From: an uncultured Flavobacteriaceae bacterium
Lineage (GTDB): Bacteria > Bacteroidota > Bacteroidia > Flavobacteriales > Flavobacteriaceae
Length of the DNA stretch: 64,000 nucleotides
Assembly: GCA_947503005.1 (NCBI GenBank)
Contig: CANNCA010000002.1
Coordinates: 806,001-870,000, forward strand
Direction of reading: 5' to 3'
The position numbers were made by a program, and so were the translations under genes. The stretch's first letter is position 1. Each line of letters begins with the position of its first letter. Of this stretch, positions 1-7,379 are shown piece by piece. The notes below the pieces were generated by a model. That model did no database searches, was not told the DNA's origin, and saw only the letters and a list, made by a program, of their open reading frames with translations.

Positions 1-1106
1 TTTTCGGCAATAAAATCATTCAATTTTATAGCGAAAGGAAGTTCGAGAGGTTTTGGTCCGTATCGTAGCGCAAAATCGAGTCCCCCTACATTAAATTTCT
101 CGGTAAATTGGGAAATCATCCCTTTTTTGCCTAGTAATTTTTTTTGAACGGTTTCCCCATTGGTGGTTACCGATACGACCAAAGCCCCTTGTGTTGCCTC
201 CGTAATTTCTTTTTCAGGCACTTCAACTATTCCGTAGGAACCTTGAACCATGGGTTCGGGAATAACAAATTGCATACCGGCCATGTTATAAAGCGAACGA
301 AGTTGAAATTCTTGCAAACTGTCTTTAACGGCTTTTCCTTGAAATTGGTCGGCCATACGCATAAAGGTTCCTTCGAAAGGAGATTTTATTTGGTAAACGC
401 TATCCGTTGTAAATAAATTAATCGCTCCATCCGTTGGCTTGTTGACCGCGAAAAGCACGTTATGCACATTTGTGACCTTACCACTTTCTAGATAATGTTC
501 TTCACGCTGACCTTGGCCTGCCTCTACAATTTTAAGATATTCGTTTCCATTTTCATCGGGAATCAAACCCTCTTTAGCTCCCTTGATAAAATCAACATAA
601 GAAATCGTGACAGGTTGTCCATTGTAATCGGAATTCCATGGAAGATTTGATTTTTGGCCTTCTGGGGTTACGATTAAATCTTCTTCAAGGATTTTTCTTT
701 TCGGATCACCGTTAATCTCTCCATCGATAAAAGCTGTTAAATAGGTTTTGTCAGAATAAAAAATACGTTCTGTGGCTCCTTCCCGAATGGGCATCATCCC
801 TTCAAAACTGATATATCTCGTGACAAACGCACCTATGATTATGAGAATCCAAGAAAGGTGTAAAAGCAGTACAGGCCATTTTTCCCACCGAAACAAACGA
901 TACCGGAACATGTTACCCATAAAATTAATGACAAAGAAGACCATGATAGCTTCGAACCACCAGGCATTATAAATCCATATTCGGGCGGTCTCGGTGCTAT
1001 ATTTACTCTCTACGAACGTTCCAATACCCATAGCTACTCCAAAAACTAGAAATAGTACAGCCATTAAACGTGTTGAGAACAGGGTTTTTTTCAGCAATTC
1101 AGTCAT
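1..1106 (-). CDS. Cytochrome c biogenesis protein, fused ResB/CcsA type (5' part only)
   Basis: The reading frame runs off the left edge of the window; about 368 N-terminal codons are present, starting at an ATG read as MTELLKKTLFSTRLMAVLF. Three hydrophobic segments are visible near residues 12-32, 50-67 and 77-96, followed by a long soluble stretch rich in beta-type sequence. This matches the ResB half of the large fused ResB-CcsA proteins of Bacteroidota, which handle haem and apocytochrome c in system II cytochrome c maturation at the cytoplasmic membrane. The CcsA (haem-handling WWD) half would lie outside the window, so the fusion itself is inferred from family knowledge. It is divergent from the DUF2520 gene, with a 128-nt gap between them. 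Confidence 0.85.
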   Translation of the reverse strand, partial: MTELLKKTLFSTRLMAVLFLVFGVAMGIGTFVESKYSTETARIWIYNAWWFEAIMVFFVINFMGNMFRYRLFRWEKWPVLLLHLSWILIIIGAFVTRYISFEGMMPIREGATERIFYSDKTYLTAFIDGEINGDPKRKILEEDLIVTPEGQKSNLPWNSDYNGQPVTISYVDFIKGAKEGLIPDENGNEYLKIVEAGQGQREEHYLESGKVTNVHNVLFAVNKPTDGAINLFTTDSVYQIKSPFEGTFMRMADQFQGKAVKDSLQEFQLRSLYNMAGMQFVIPEPMVQGSYGIVEVPEKEITEATQGALVVSVTTNGETVQKKLLGKKGMISQFTEKFNVGGLDFALRYGPKPLELPFAIKLNDFIAE

Positions 1107-1222
1107 CGCATAATGGATTGGATTTCAGCATGCAAAAATACCATCTTTTTATGATTTTACGCGCTGTAGGCTTATTTAAAAAGTTAAACAGATATGTTAA
1201 TTCTCTCGTAAAAATTTTCTTG

Positions 1223-1230
1223 TAATTTTG
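1223..1230 (+). promoter_or_regulatory. Promoter -7 box (TAATTTTG)
   Basis: This is an exact match to the Bacteroidota -7 consensus TAnnTTTG. It ends only 4 nt before the ATG of the DUF2520 gene, so a transcript starting the usual few bases downstream would have almost no leader. Confidence 0.6.
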
Positions 1231-1234
1231 AATC

Positions 1235-1966
1235 ATGATCAAGGTCACCATTATCGGAACAGGCAATGTCTCTTTTCATCTCAAAAAGGCATTTTTAAGC
1301 ATTCCGGAAGTTCATTTAATTGACGTTGTTCCGGGCCGTTCTGATTTTATGAACATACTTTCAAAAAACGATTCTGATGTGTTCATCATTGCCGTTAGTG
1401 ACGATGCCATTACAAAAGTTGCTCGCCATTTTCGAGACAGTGATAAGCTTGTGGCGCACACCTCAGGAAGTGTTTCAATAAATGATTTGCCAAGCAACAT
1501 TCGAAAAGGTATTTTTTATCCTTTACAAACTTTCTCAAAGGAACGCGAAGTGGATTTCAAAACGATTCCTATTTGTGTGGAAGCGAAGGATTCAAAAGAT
1601 CTGAATTTATTAAAAACGTTGGCGCAATCTATCTCAGAAAAAGTTTACGAAATTAGTTCAGAGCAGAGAAAAGCCTTGCATTTGGCCGCTGTCTTTGTGA
1701 ACAATTTCACGAACCACCTGTATCAAATTGGAAATGAAATTTGTCAAGACAATGCCCTTTCTTTCGATTTATTGAGACCCTTGATTTTGGAAACAGCTTC
1801 TAAAATAGAAGCCTTAGAACCTAATGGTGCGCAAACTGGGCCTGCTAAACGAAACGATACCAATACGATTATAAGGCAACTTGAACTATTGCAAAACAAG
1901 AACCAAAAAGAAATCTATAAAATACTGACCCAATCAATCCAAAATACATATGGAGAAAAGCTATAA
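1235..1966 (+). CDS. DUF2520 family Rossmann-fold protein
   Basis: A 243-residue soluble protein. The N-terminus MIKVTIIGTGNVSFHL carries a GxGxxx(S/A) dinucleotide-binding loop at about residues 8-13, as in the F420-dependent NADP oxidoreductase/ProC-like Rossmann fold. The C-terminal half (about residues 115-240) is helical and matches the DUF2520 domain usually attached to it. The reaction is not known for this family; a dehydrogenase-like activity is only inferred. It is the first gene of a tight cluster with kdsC, which starts 17 nt inside its 3' end, and maf. The ATG directly follows a TAATTTTG box, so the message may be leaderless. Confidence 0.8.
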   Translation: MIKVTIIGTGNVSFHLKKAFLSIPEVHLIDVVPGRSDFMNILSKNDSDVFIIAVSDDAITKVARHFRDSDKLVAHTSGSVSINDLPSNIRKGIFYPLQTFSKEREVDFKTIPICVEAKDSKDLNLLKTLAQSISEKVYEISSEQRKALHLAAVFVNNFTNHLYQIGNEICQDNALSFDLLRPLILETASKIEALEPNGAQTGPAKRNDTNTIIRQLELLQNKNQKEIYKILTQSIQNTYGEKL

Positions 1967-2477
1967 AGAACACCTAAAGGATATAACAACGTTTGTTTTC
2001 GACGTGGACGGAGTTTTTACCAATTCTACGCTACACATCACTACTGATGGCGAAATGCTCCGAAGTATGAGCGTCAAAGACGGCTATGCTCTAAAGACTG
2101 CCTTACAGAAAGGATATAAAATTTGTATCATAACCGGCGGCACAAATGAAGGTGTCAGAATTCGTCTAAAAGGTTTGGGTGTTACCGATATTTATCTCGG
2201 CGCGCATCTAAAGGAGGTACCGCTTCAAGAATTTGTAAGCGCCAACAATATAGATTTAAAAAACGTTATGTACATGGGCGACGACATGCCAGACATACCG
2301 CCAATGCAAATGGTCGGACTCCCAACCTGCCCACAAGATGCCGTGCAAGAGGTAAAGTCCGTTGCAAAATATATTTCACATAAAAATGGTGGTGACGCCT
2401 GTGTTCGCGATGTGATTGAGCAAGTTTTGAAAGTTCGCGGTGATTGGTCAGGAAATTTTAGTGCTGCTAACGACTGA
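1950..2477 (+). CDS. kdsC: 3-deoxy-D-manno-octulosonate 8-phosphate phosphatase (KdsC-type HAD hydrolase)
   Basis: This 175-residue enzyme has the C0-type HAD architecture of KdsC, without a cap domain. The nucleophile motif FVFDVDGVFT gives Asp18 and Asp20, motif II is the Thr of IITGG, and GDDMPDI near residue 110 supplies the metal-binding acids. Length matches KdsC. The family removes phosphate from KDO-8-phosphate in the cytoplasm, making KDO for the inner core of lipopolysaccharide. The start overlaps the preceding gene by 17 nt and the stop is 3 nt before the maf ATG, so the three genes are almost certainly one transcript. A related sugar-phosphate HAD specificity (for example acylneuraminate-9-phosphate) cannot be fully excluded. 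Confidence 0.87.
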   Translation: MEKSYKEHLKDITTFVFDVDGVFTNSTLHITTDGEMLRSMSVKDGYALKTALQKGYKICIITGGTNEGVRIRLKGLGVTDIYLGAHLKEVPLQEFVSANNIDLKNVMYMGDDMPDIPPMQMVGLPTCPQDAVQEVKSVAKYISHKNGGDACVRDVIEQVLKVRGDWSGNFSAAND

Positions 2478-2480
2478 TTC

Positions 2481-3068
2481 ATGCTACAGGACTATTTAAA
2501 GGGACATAAAATTATTTTAGCTTCGGGTTCTCCGAGGAGACAGCAATTATTGGAAGAATTAGGGTTTGATTACGAAATTCGGTTGAAACAGGTCGATGAA
2601 ATTTATCCCTCTGAATTACAAGGAAGTGAAATCGCCCGATTCCTTTCGGAATTAAAAGCCGCTCCCTTCCGACATGGTTTAGCGATTAATGAGATCGTGA
2701 TCACTTCTGACACCGTTGTCTGGCATAACGGTTGTTCGCTTGCCAAAGCGGTGAATGCCGAGGAAGCATTTCAAATGCTCAAAACGCTTTCAAATGATTG
2801 GCACGAGGTGATCACGGCTGTCTCATTTACTACAGCTACAGATCAAAAGACGGTGCATCATGTAACTAAGGTTAAATTCAAGGCCTTGAGCGACCTGGAA
2901 ATAGACTACTATATTAAAATGTGTGAACCCTTTGATAAAGCCGGCGCCTATGGTATACAAGAATGGATAGGTTTAATAGGAATCGAAGAAATTCAGGGCT
3001 CTTATACCAATGTGGTCGGCCTTCCCACCAACCTAGTTTATGAAACGTTAATGCATATGGTGCGCTAA
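2481..3068 (+). CDS. maf: Maf family nucleoside triphosphate pyrophosphatase
   Basis: A 195-residue protein with the Maf signature ASGSPRRQQLLEELG near the N-terminus, which binds nucleotide phosphates, then the SDTVV acidic motif near residue 72 and the conserved C-terminal segment around KAGAYGIQEW. Maf proteins hydrolyse non-canonical or m5UTP/dTTP-type nucleotides to the monophosphate plus pyrophosphate, acting as house-cleaning enzymes. Sequence alone does not separate the dTTP/UTP from the m7GTP subfamily with certainty. It is the third gene of the DUF2520-kdsC-maf cluster, starting 3 nt after the kdsC stop. Confidence 0.9.
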   Translation: MLQDYLKGHKIILASGSPRRQQLLEELGFDYEIRLKQVDEIYPSELQGSEIARFLSELKAAPFRHGLAINEIVITSDTVVWHNGCSLAKAVNAEEAFQMLKTLSNDWHEVITAVSFTTATDQKTVHHVTKVKFKALSDLEIDYYIKMCEPFDKAGAYGIQEWIGLIGIEEIQGSYTNVVGLPTNLVYETLMHMVR

Positions 3069-3079
3069 CCTAATTTAGG

Positions 3080-3087
3080 TAATTTTG
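3080..3087 (+). promoter_or_regulatory. Promoter -7 box (TAATTTTG)
   Basis: An exact TAnnTTTG match 17 nt upstream of the lipoprotein gene ATG at 3104 separates it transcriptionally from the maf operon. Confidence 0.6.
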
Positions 3088-3103
3088 TTAAAAAAGAATC
3101 ATC

Positions 3104-4063
3104 ATGAAAAAATGGCTAAAATTTGAATTTTCATTAGTGCTATTCGCCCTGAGTATCTCAATTTTTGAATCGTGTAAAGAGAATACAACGCAGGAAGCAA
3201 GTGAAATGGCATTTAACAATGGAAAAACCGAGAAAGCTCTCGCGCTCCCAAAAAAAACAATTTCGGAAGATTTTAAAAAGTATTGGTATGCCGGGGAAGC
3301 CGAAATTACGTCATATAAACTAGAACAGGCTCGTTATGGAGAACTACGAGAAGGAAATGCAGTTTTAGTCTTTGTAACCGAACCTTTTTTAAAAGACAAA
3401 CAAGTCAAAGCCGACGAAAAAAATCCTGATAATATTCCAGTATTGAAACTAAATAGCACCAAAAACTACTTAACAGGTATTTATCCTTATTCTATCATGA
3501 GCAGTAGTTTTTATCCCGTTCATGATCATCAACATGCCCTGAAAGTATCTTTTTCGGCCCAAGAGTGGTGCGGTCAAGTTTACGCTCAGTTAAATAACAA
3601 AGAAACATTCGAAATAACATCGCATTCTTATTTTGAATCTGAGGGGGATCAAGAGTTAAAATTAGACAAGACTATATTGGAAGATGAGCTATGGAACAAG
3701 ATCCGAATTAATCCTGAAGAACTTCCGGTTGGCAAAGTTGCCGTTATCCCTTCAATGGAATTTATACGATTGTCTCACAAAGAGTTAAACGCATATAACG
3801 CAATAATTACTTTAGTCAACGATGGAGATTTGAATTGGTATCAGATTGAATACCCAGAGTTAGAAAGAACCCTTAAAATTTCCTTCAAATCAACGTTTCC
3901 ATATACAATAGAAAGCTGGTCGGATTCTTATAAAAGTGGCTTTGGTGAAAACGCGAGAGTCATGACTTCCACCGCAACAAAAATCAAACGCTTAAAGACG
4001 CCCTATTGGCGCCAAAACAGCAATAGTTTCCTACCTTTGCGCGACACCTTAGGATTAAGATAG
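3104..4063 (+). CDS. Putative lipoprotein of unknown function (319 aa)
   Basis: The N-terminus is a hydrophobic signal followed by a Cys in ISIFESCKEN, which fits a Bacteroidota lipoprotein signal; the lipobox is not ideal (FES before Cys). The mature part is soluble with no recognised catalytic motif. Conserved-looking blocks are FKKYWYAGEAEITSYKLEQA and the Trp/Cys-containing AQEWCGQVYAQLNN. Relatives in flavobacteria are often labelled 'septum formation inhibitor Maf', which looks like name transfer from the neighbouring maf gene; this protein has none of the Maf motifs. It has its own TAATTTTG promoter. The MscS-like gene follows 3 nt after the stop, though that gene also has its own promoter box. 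Confidence 0.75.
   Translation: MKKWLKFEFSLVLFALSISIFESCKENTTQEASEMAFNNGKTEKALALPKKTISEDFKKYWYAGEAEITSYKLEQARYGELREGNAVLVFVTEPFLKDKQVKADEKNPDNIPVLKLNSTKNYLTGIYPYSIMSSSFYPVHDHQHALKVSFSAQEWCGQVYAQLNNKETFEITSHSYFESEGDQELKLDKTILEDELWNKIRINPEELPVGKVAVIPSMEFIRLSHKELNAYNAIITLVNDGDLNWYQIEYPELERTLKISFKSTFPYTIESWSDSYKSGFGENARVMTSTATKIKRLKTPYWRQNSNSFLPLRDTLGLR
4032..4039 (+). promoter_or_regulatory. Promoter -7 box (TACCTTTG) inside the lipoprotein 3' end
   Basis: An exact TAnnTTTG match, with a TTG about 23 nt upstream as a possible -33 element. It lies 27 nt before the MscS-like gene start and would give that gene independent expression. Confidence 0.5.
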
Positions 4064-4066
4064 CAC

Positions 4067-4666
4067 ATGGAAGATTTCTTTATCTCACATCGCTCAGAAT
4101 TATTATGGACGTCAATTACGTTCGTAGTGGCATTTGTTCTTAAAATAGGTTTTTCAAAAGCTGCAAGGAAAGTTGGAAAACTCAGTGATTTCAATCAGGT
4201 TCGAACCAACCTCATTATCAAGTATATTTCCTTTGCCTTAACCTTAACGGCACTTGCGGTCTTGACACTTATTTGGGGTGTGAATTTTAGGGATTTAGGA
4301 CTATTAATCTCTTCCGTTTTTGCAGTGCTTGGAGTAGCTCTTTTTGCCCAATGGTCCATTCTTAGTAACATTACCGCTGGAGTTATTATTTTCTTTTCTT
4401 ATCCTTTTAAAATAGGCAATACCATCCGCATTATGGATAAGGAGATTAGCGATTCGGATAATCTTGATGAAAATGTTTTCGTTATTGAAGACATCAAGGC
4501 TTTTCACTTACATTTACGAAAGAGAAACGATGAGATTCTTACTTATCCCAACAGTCTTGTTCTACAAAAGGGGGTTGCTCTTATTTCAACTTACAACGAG
4601 CAAACCAATGTACAATCTGACCAAGACTCTTCTGAAAAAGCGGAAGAACACTTAGAGAGCTATTAG
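4067..4666 (+). CDS. Small mechanosensitive ion channel (MscS family)
   Basis: A 199-residue membrane protein. Hydrophobic segments lie near residues 10-30, 48-72 and 78-112. The third has the MscS pore-helix style, with Gly/Ala-rich SVFAVLGVALFAQWSILSN leading into ITAGVIIFFSYPFKIGNTI, the typical pore-to-beta-domain transition. The C-terminal soluble part is short compared with E. coli MscS (286 residues), so the alpha/beta cage domain is largely missing. The family gates ion efflux under membrane tension during osmotic downshift. A second, longer MscS-type gene lies at 54438-55337. It starts 3 nt after the preceding lipoprotein gene. Confidence 0.85.
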   Translation: MEDFFISHRSELLWTSITFVVAFVLKIGFSKAARKVGKLSDFNQVRTNLIIKYISFALTLTALAVLTLIWGVNFRDLGLLISSVFAVLGVALFAQWSILSNITAGVIIFFSYPFKIGNTIRIMDKEISDSDNLDENVFVIEDIKAFHLHLRKRNDEILTYPNSLVLQKGVALISTYNEQTNVQSDQDSSEKAEEHLESY

Positions 4667-4712
4667 TTTGTTAAAGAAGTTCTAAAAAATAATGCAGGGG
4701 TTATTATCTTGC

Positions 4713-4720
4713 TATCTTTG
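4713..4720 (+). promoter_or_regulatory. Promoter -7 box (TATCTTTG)
   Basis: An exact TAnnTTTG match 22 nt before the ATG at 4743. Because it lies downstream of the alternative ATG at 4692, it supports 4743 as the true start of the PIG-L gene. Confidence 0.65.
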
Positions 4721-4742
4721 GATACCAGCTAAAATCAATAGT

Positions 4743-7274
4743 ATGCCTAATTTTACGGTATTTTGTACCGCTCTGTTCTTAAGCGTTCAAATTTCTTTTG
4801 CCCAAGCTCCAAAAAAAAGTTCGTCTTCCGACATCTATCATTCACTGCAAAAATTGAATTTTCTAGGCTCCGCCTTGTATATCGCCGCACACCCCGATGA
4901 TGAGAATACGCGCTTGATTTCGTATTTATCAAATCACGACAAAGCAAGAACAGGCTATTTGTCATTAACACGTGGAGATGGTGGGCAAAACCTTATTGGT
5001 CCTGAACTTAGAGAACTTTTAGGTGTGCTTCGAACGCAGGAACTTTTGGCTGCGCGACGGATTGACGGTGGTCAACAGTTTTTCACAAGGGCAAATGATT
5101 TTGGCTATTCAAAACATCCTGACGAGACCCTGGAAATTTGGAACAAGAAAGAAGTGCTTGGCGATGTGGTGCGCGTTATTCGCAAATTCAAACCTGATGT
5201 CATCATAAATCGATTTGACCATCGATCACCTGGTTCTACACATGGGCATCATACCTCATCGGCTATGTTGAGTTTTGAAGCGTTTGATTTGGTCAACGAT
5301 CCCAATGCTTATTCAGAACAACTTGGTCAGCTTCAAACTTGGCAACCCAAGCGCCTCTTTTTCAATACATCATGGTGGTTTTATGGTAGCCAAGAAAAAT
5401 TTGAAAAAGCAGATAAATCTAAATTACTAGATTTTGATGTTGGCGTTTTTTACCCGACTTTGGGAGTTTCTAATAATGAAATTGCATCACTTGCAAGTAG
5501 CCAGCATTTATGTCAAGGCTTTGGTCGATTGTCAACACGTGGCAGCCAAGAGGAGTACGTTGAACTTCTAAAAGGTGAAATGCCCAATGACAAAGACAAT
5601 ATATTTGACGGAATCAATACCAAATGGTCTCGTGTTGAAGGCGGCCAGGAAATCGGAGAAATTTTGTACGGGGTGGAAAAGGAATTCGATTTTTCAAATC
5701 CTTCCAAACATCTTCCGAAATTATTAGAAGCTCACAAACTGATTTCTTCATTGAAGGATGAACACTGGAGAACAATAAAACTTCAGGAAATTGAGGACTT
5801 AATTTTAGCAGCGTCAGGCCTTTACTTAGAAGTTTCCGCTTCGGAATCATATTCCAATCCTGGTGGGCGAATAGGCTTGAATATCGAATTACTGAATCGC
5901 AGTTCTGCCAATGTCTTTATGGAAAAATTAGTCCTGTCATCAGGAACAGTTTTCGATAGTGTGATCCCCCTAAAACAGAATCAAAAAATTCAGCTTGAAA
6001 AAGAAATCCAGATTCCTATGGAAACAGCTTTCACAAGCCCCTATTGGCTTGTCGAGAAAGGTTCATTGGGAATGTACAAGGTAGCTGACCCTAAATTTAT
6101 AGGCAAGCCTGAAACCCCAAGGGCTTTGCATGCAAGTTTCAACCTGGACATTGACAGTTATAAGTTAAGTATTAACCTCCCTATAATTCATCGTTATGCT
6201 CGACCCGACAAAGGACAACTCTACCAGCCTTTTGAGATACTTCCTGAAGCAACTGCTAGATTTGACGATAAAGTATTGATTTTTGCAGATGGAGAGCCAA
6301 AGCAAATTCCGATAACCATAAAAGCTCACAAAGATGATCTCAAGGGGGAAGTGCAATTCTGCTATTCCAAAGGATGGGTTGTAGATGTTGAAACCAAGCC
6401 CTTCGAAATTGCCAAAAAAGGAGATGAACAGATTATCATGTTTACGCTTACACCTCCGGCAAACCAAGATGAGAGCTACATTACCCCGATTGTCAAAGTA
6501 AACGGAAAACAAATTTCTAAGGAACTAGTAACTATTGTATATGACCATGTTCCGACACAGTCAATATTGCTTCCTTCGGAAGCTAAAGTTGTACGCTTAA
6601 ATATAGAGCGATTGGGAGAAAATATAGGATATATTATGGGTGCAGGTGACGATGTACCCACTAGCCTTGAACAAATAGGTTATAATGTAGTACGTGTTGA
6701 ACCCATGGATATCCAAGCTGGCAGTTTGAACAAATTTGATGCCGTTGTCGTCGGTATTCGCGCCTATAATGTAGTGGAAGAACTAAAATTCAAACAACGT
6801 TATTTGTTAGACTATGTAAAAGATGGTGGTAATCTTATTGTTCAATACAATACTGCAGGAAGGTGGGACAAACAATTTGAAAATATTTCCCCCTATCCTT
6901 TGAAACTTTCGCGCGATCGGGTTACCGATGAAAATTCGGAAGTTTCCATAATAGCCAAAAAACATGCTTTGGTCAATTTCCCAAACGCTATCGAAGAAAA
7001 AGACTTTGAAGGCTGGGTACAAGAGCGAGGGCTTTACTTTCCGAATGAATGGAGTTCTGAATTCACACCAATTTTGTCCATGAGCGATAAAGGAGAATCT
7101 TCCAAAAAAGGAAGTCTTTTGGTCGCCCCTTACGGAAAAGGCAACTATATTTACACTGGTTTGAGCTTCTTTAGAGAACTACCTGCAGGTGTATCGGGCG
7201 CCTATAAACTCTTCGCGAACATGCTGTCTTTAGGCAAGGAAAAAGTAGAAAACCCAATAGATGTAAAAGGCTAA
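4743..7274 (+). CDS. Secreted PIG-L (LmbE-like) deacetylase with C-terminal GATase1-like domain
   Basis: The start at 4743 gives a clean signal peptide (MPNFTVFCTALFLSVQISFA, then QAP) and sits 22 nt behind a perfect -7 box; the upstream in-frame ATG at 4692 precedes the promoter. Mature protein is about 820 residues. Residues 45-230 form a PIG-L domain: zinc motif AAHPDDE (His50, Asp52, Asp53) and HGHH at 167-170. PIG-L enzymes remove N-acetyl groups from GlcNAc-type substrates. The middle is beta-rich, and about residues 620-840 resemble a flavodoxin/ThuA-like glutamine-amidotransferase fold (DAVVVGIRAYN, DGGNLIVQYNTAG). It is followed by a 33-codon membrane peptide and a sodium symporter with almost no gaps, suggesting deacetylation coupled to uptake of the product. 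Substrate is unknown. Confidence 0.85.
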   Translation: MPNFTVFCTALFLSVQISFAQAPKKSSSSDIYHSLQKLNFLGSALYIAAHPDDENTRLISYLSNHDKARTGYLSLTRGDGGQNLIGPELRELLGVLRTQELLAARRIDGGQQFFTRANDFGYSKHPDETLEIWNKKEVLGDVVRVIRKFKPDVIINRFDHRSPGSTHGHHTSSAMLSFEAFDLVNDPNAYSEQLGQLQTWQPKRLFFNTSWWFYGSQEKFEKADKSKLLDFDVGVFYPTLGVSNNEIASLASSQHLCQGFGRLSTRGSQEEYVELLKGEMPNDKDNIFDGINTKWSRVEGGQEIGEILYGVEKEFDFSNPSKHLPKLLEAHKLISSLKDEHWRTIKLQEIEDLILAASGLYLEVSASESYSNPGGRIGLNIELLNRSSANVFMEKLVLSSGTVFDSVIPLKQNQKIQLEKEIQIPMETAFTSPYWLVEKGSLGMYKVADPKFIGKPETPRALHASFNLDIDSYKLSINLPIIHRYARPDKGQLYQPFEILPEATARFDDKVLIFADGEPKQIPITIKAHKDDLKGEVQFCYSKGWVVDVETKPFEIAKKGDEQIIMFTLTPPANQDESYITPIVKVNGKQISKELVTIVYDHVPTQSILLPSEAKVVRLNIERLGENIGYIMGAGDDVPTSLEQIGYNVVRVEPMDIQAGSLNKFDAVVVGIRAYNVVEELKFKQRYLLDYVKDGGNLIVQYNTAGRWDKQFENISPYPLKLSRDRVTDENSEVSIIAKKHALVNFPNAIEEKDFEGWVQERGLYFPNEWSSEFTPILSMSDKGESSKKGSLLVAPYGKGNYIYTGLSFFRELPAGVSGAYKLFANMLSLGKEKVENPIDVKG

Positions 7275-7276
7275 AA

Positions 7277-7378
7277 ATGGAGGACAAAATAACTTGGAAA
7301 AAAGAGTATTCCCTAGTGTTGATTCTGAATATACTTTACGTTTTACTCTTCTCATACATAATGGCCTCGTTTACTTGA
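7277..7378 (+). CDS. Small single-pass membrane peptide (33 aa)
   Basis: An ATG 2 nt after the PIG-L stop opens a 33-codon frame, MEDKITWKKEYSLVLILNIL, continuing to ...IMASFT. It has a charged N-terminus and one hydrophobic helix of about 20 residues (12-31). The stop TGA ends one base before the ATG of the symporter, so the three frames are packed head to tail. That spacing, the sensible charge/helix pattern and the absence of any other explanation for the gap make a real translated peptide likely. I recall comparable short frames before symporters of this family in other flavobacteria, but that needs a database check. It may assist symporter assembly or simply couple translation. Confidence 0.65.
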   Translation: MEDKITWKKEYSLVLILNILYVLLFSYIMASFT

Positions 7379-7379
7379 T

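Noticed and set aside
3104-4063. Label 'septum formation inhibitor Maf'
   Set aside because: No Maf motif is present; the true maf gene is at 2481-3068.
4692-4742. Upstream ATG for the PIG-L gene
   Set aside because: It precedes the -7 box at 4713 and destroys the signal peptide.
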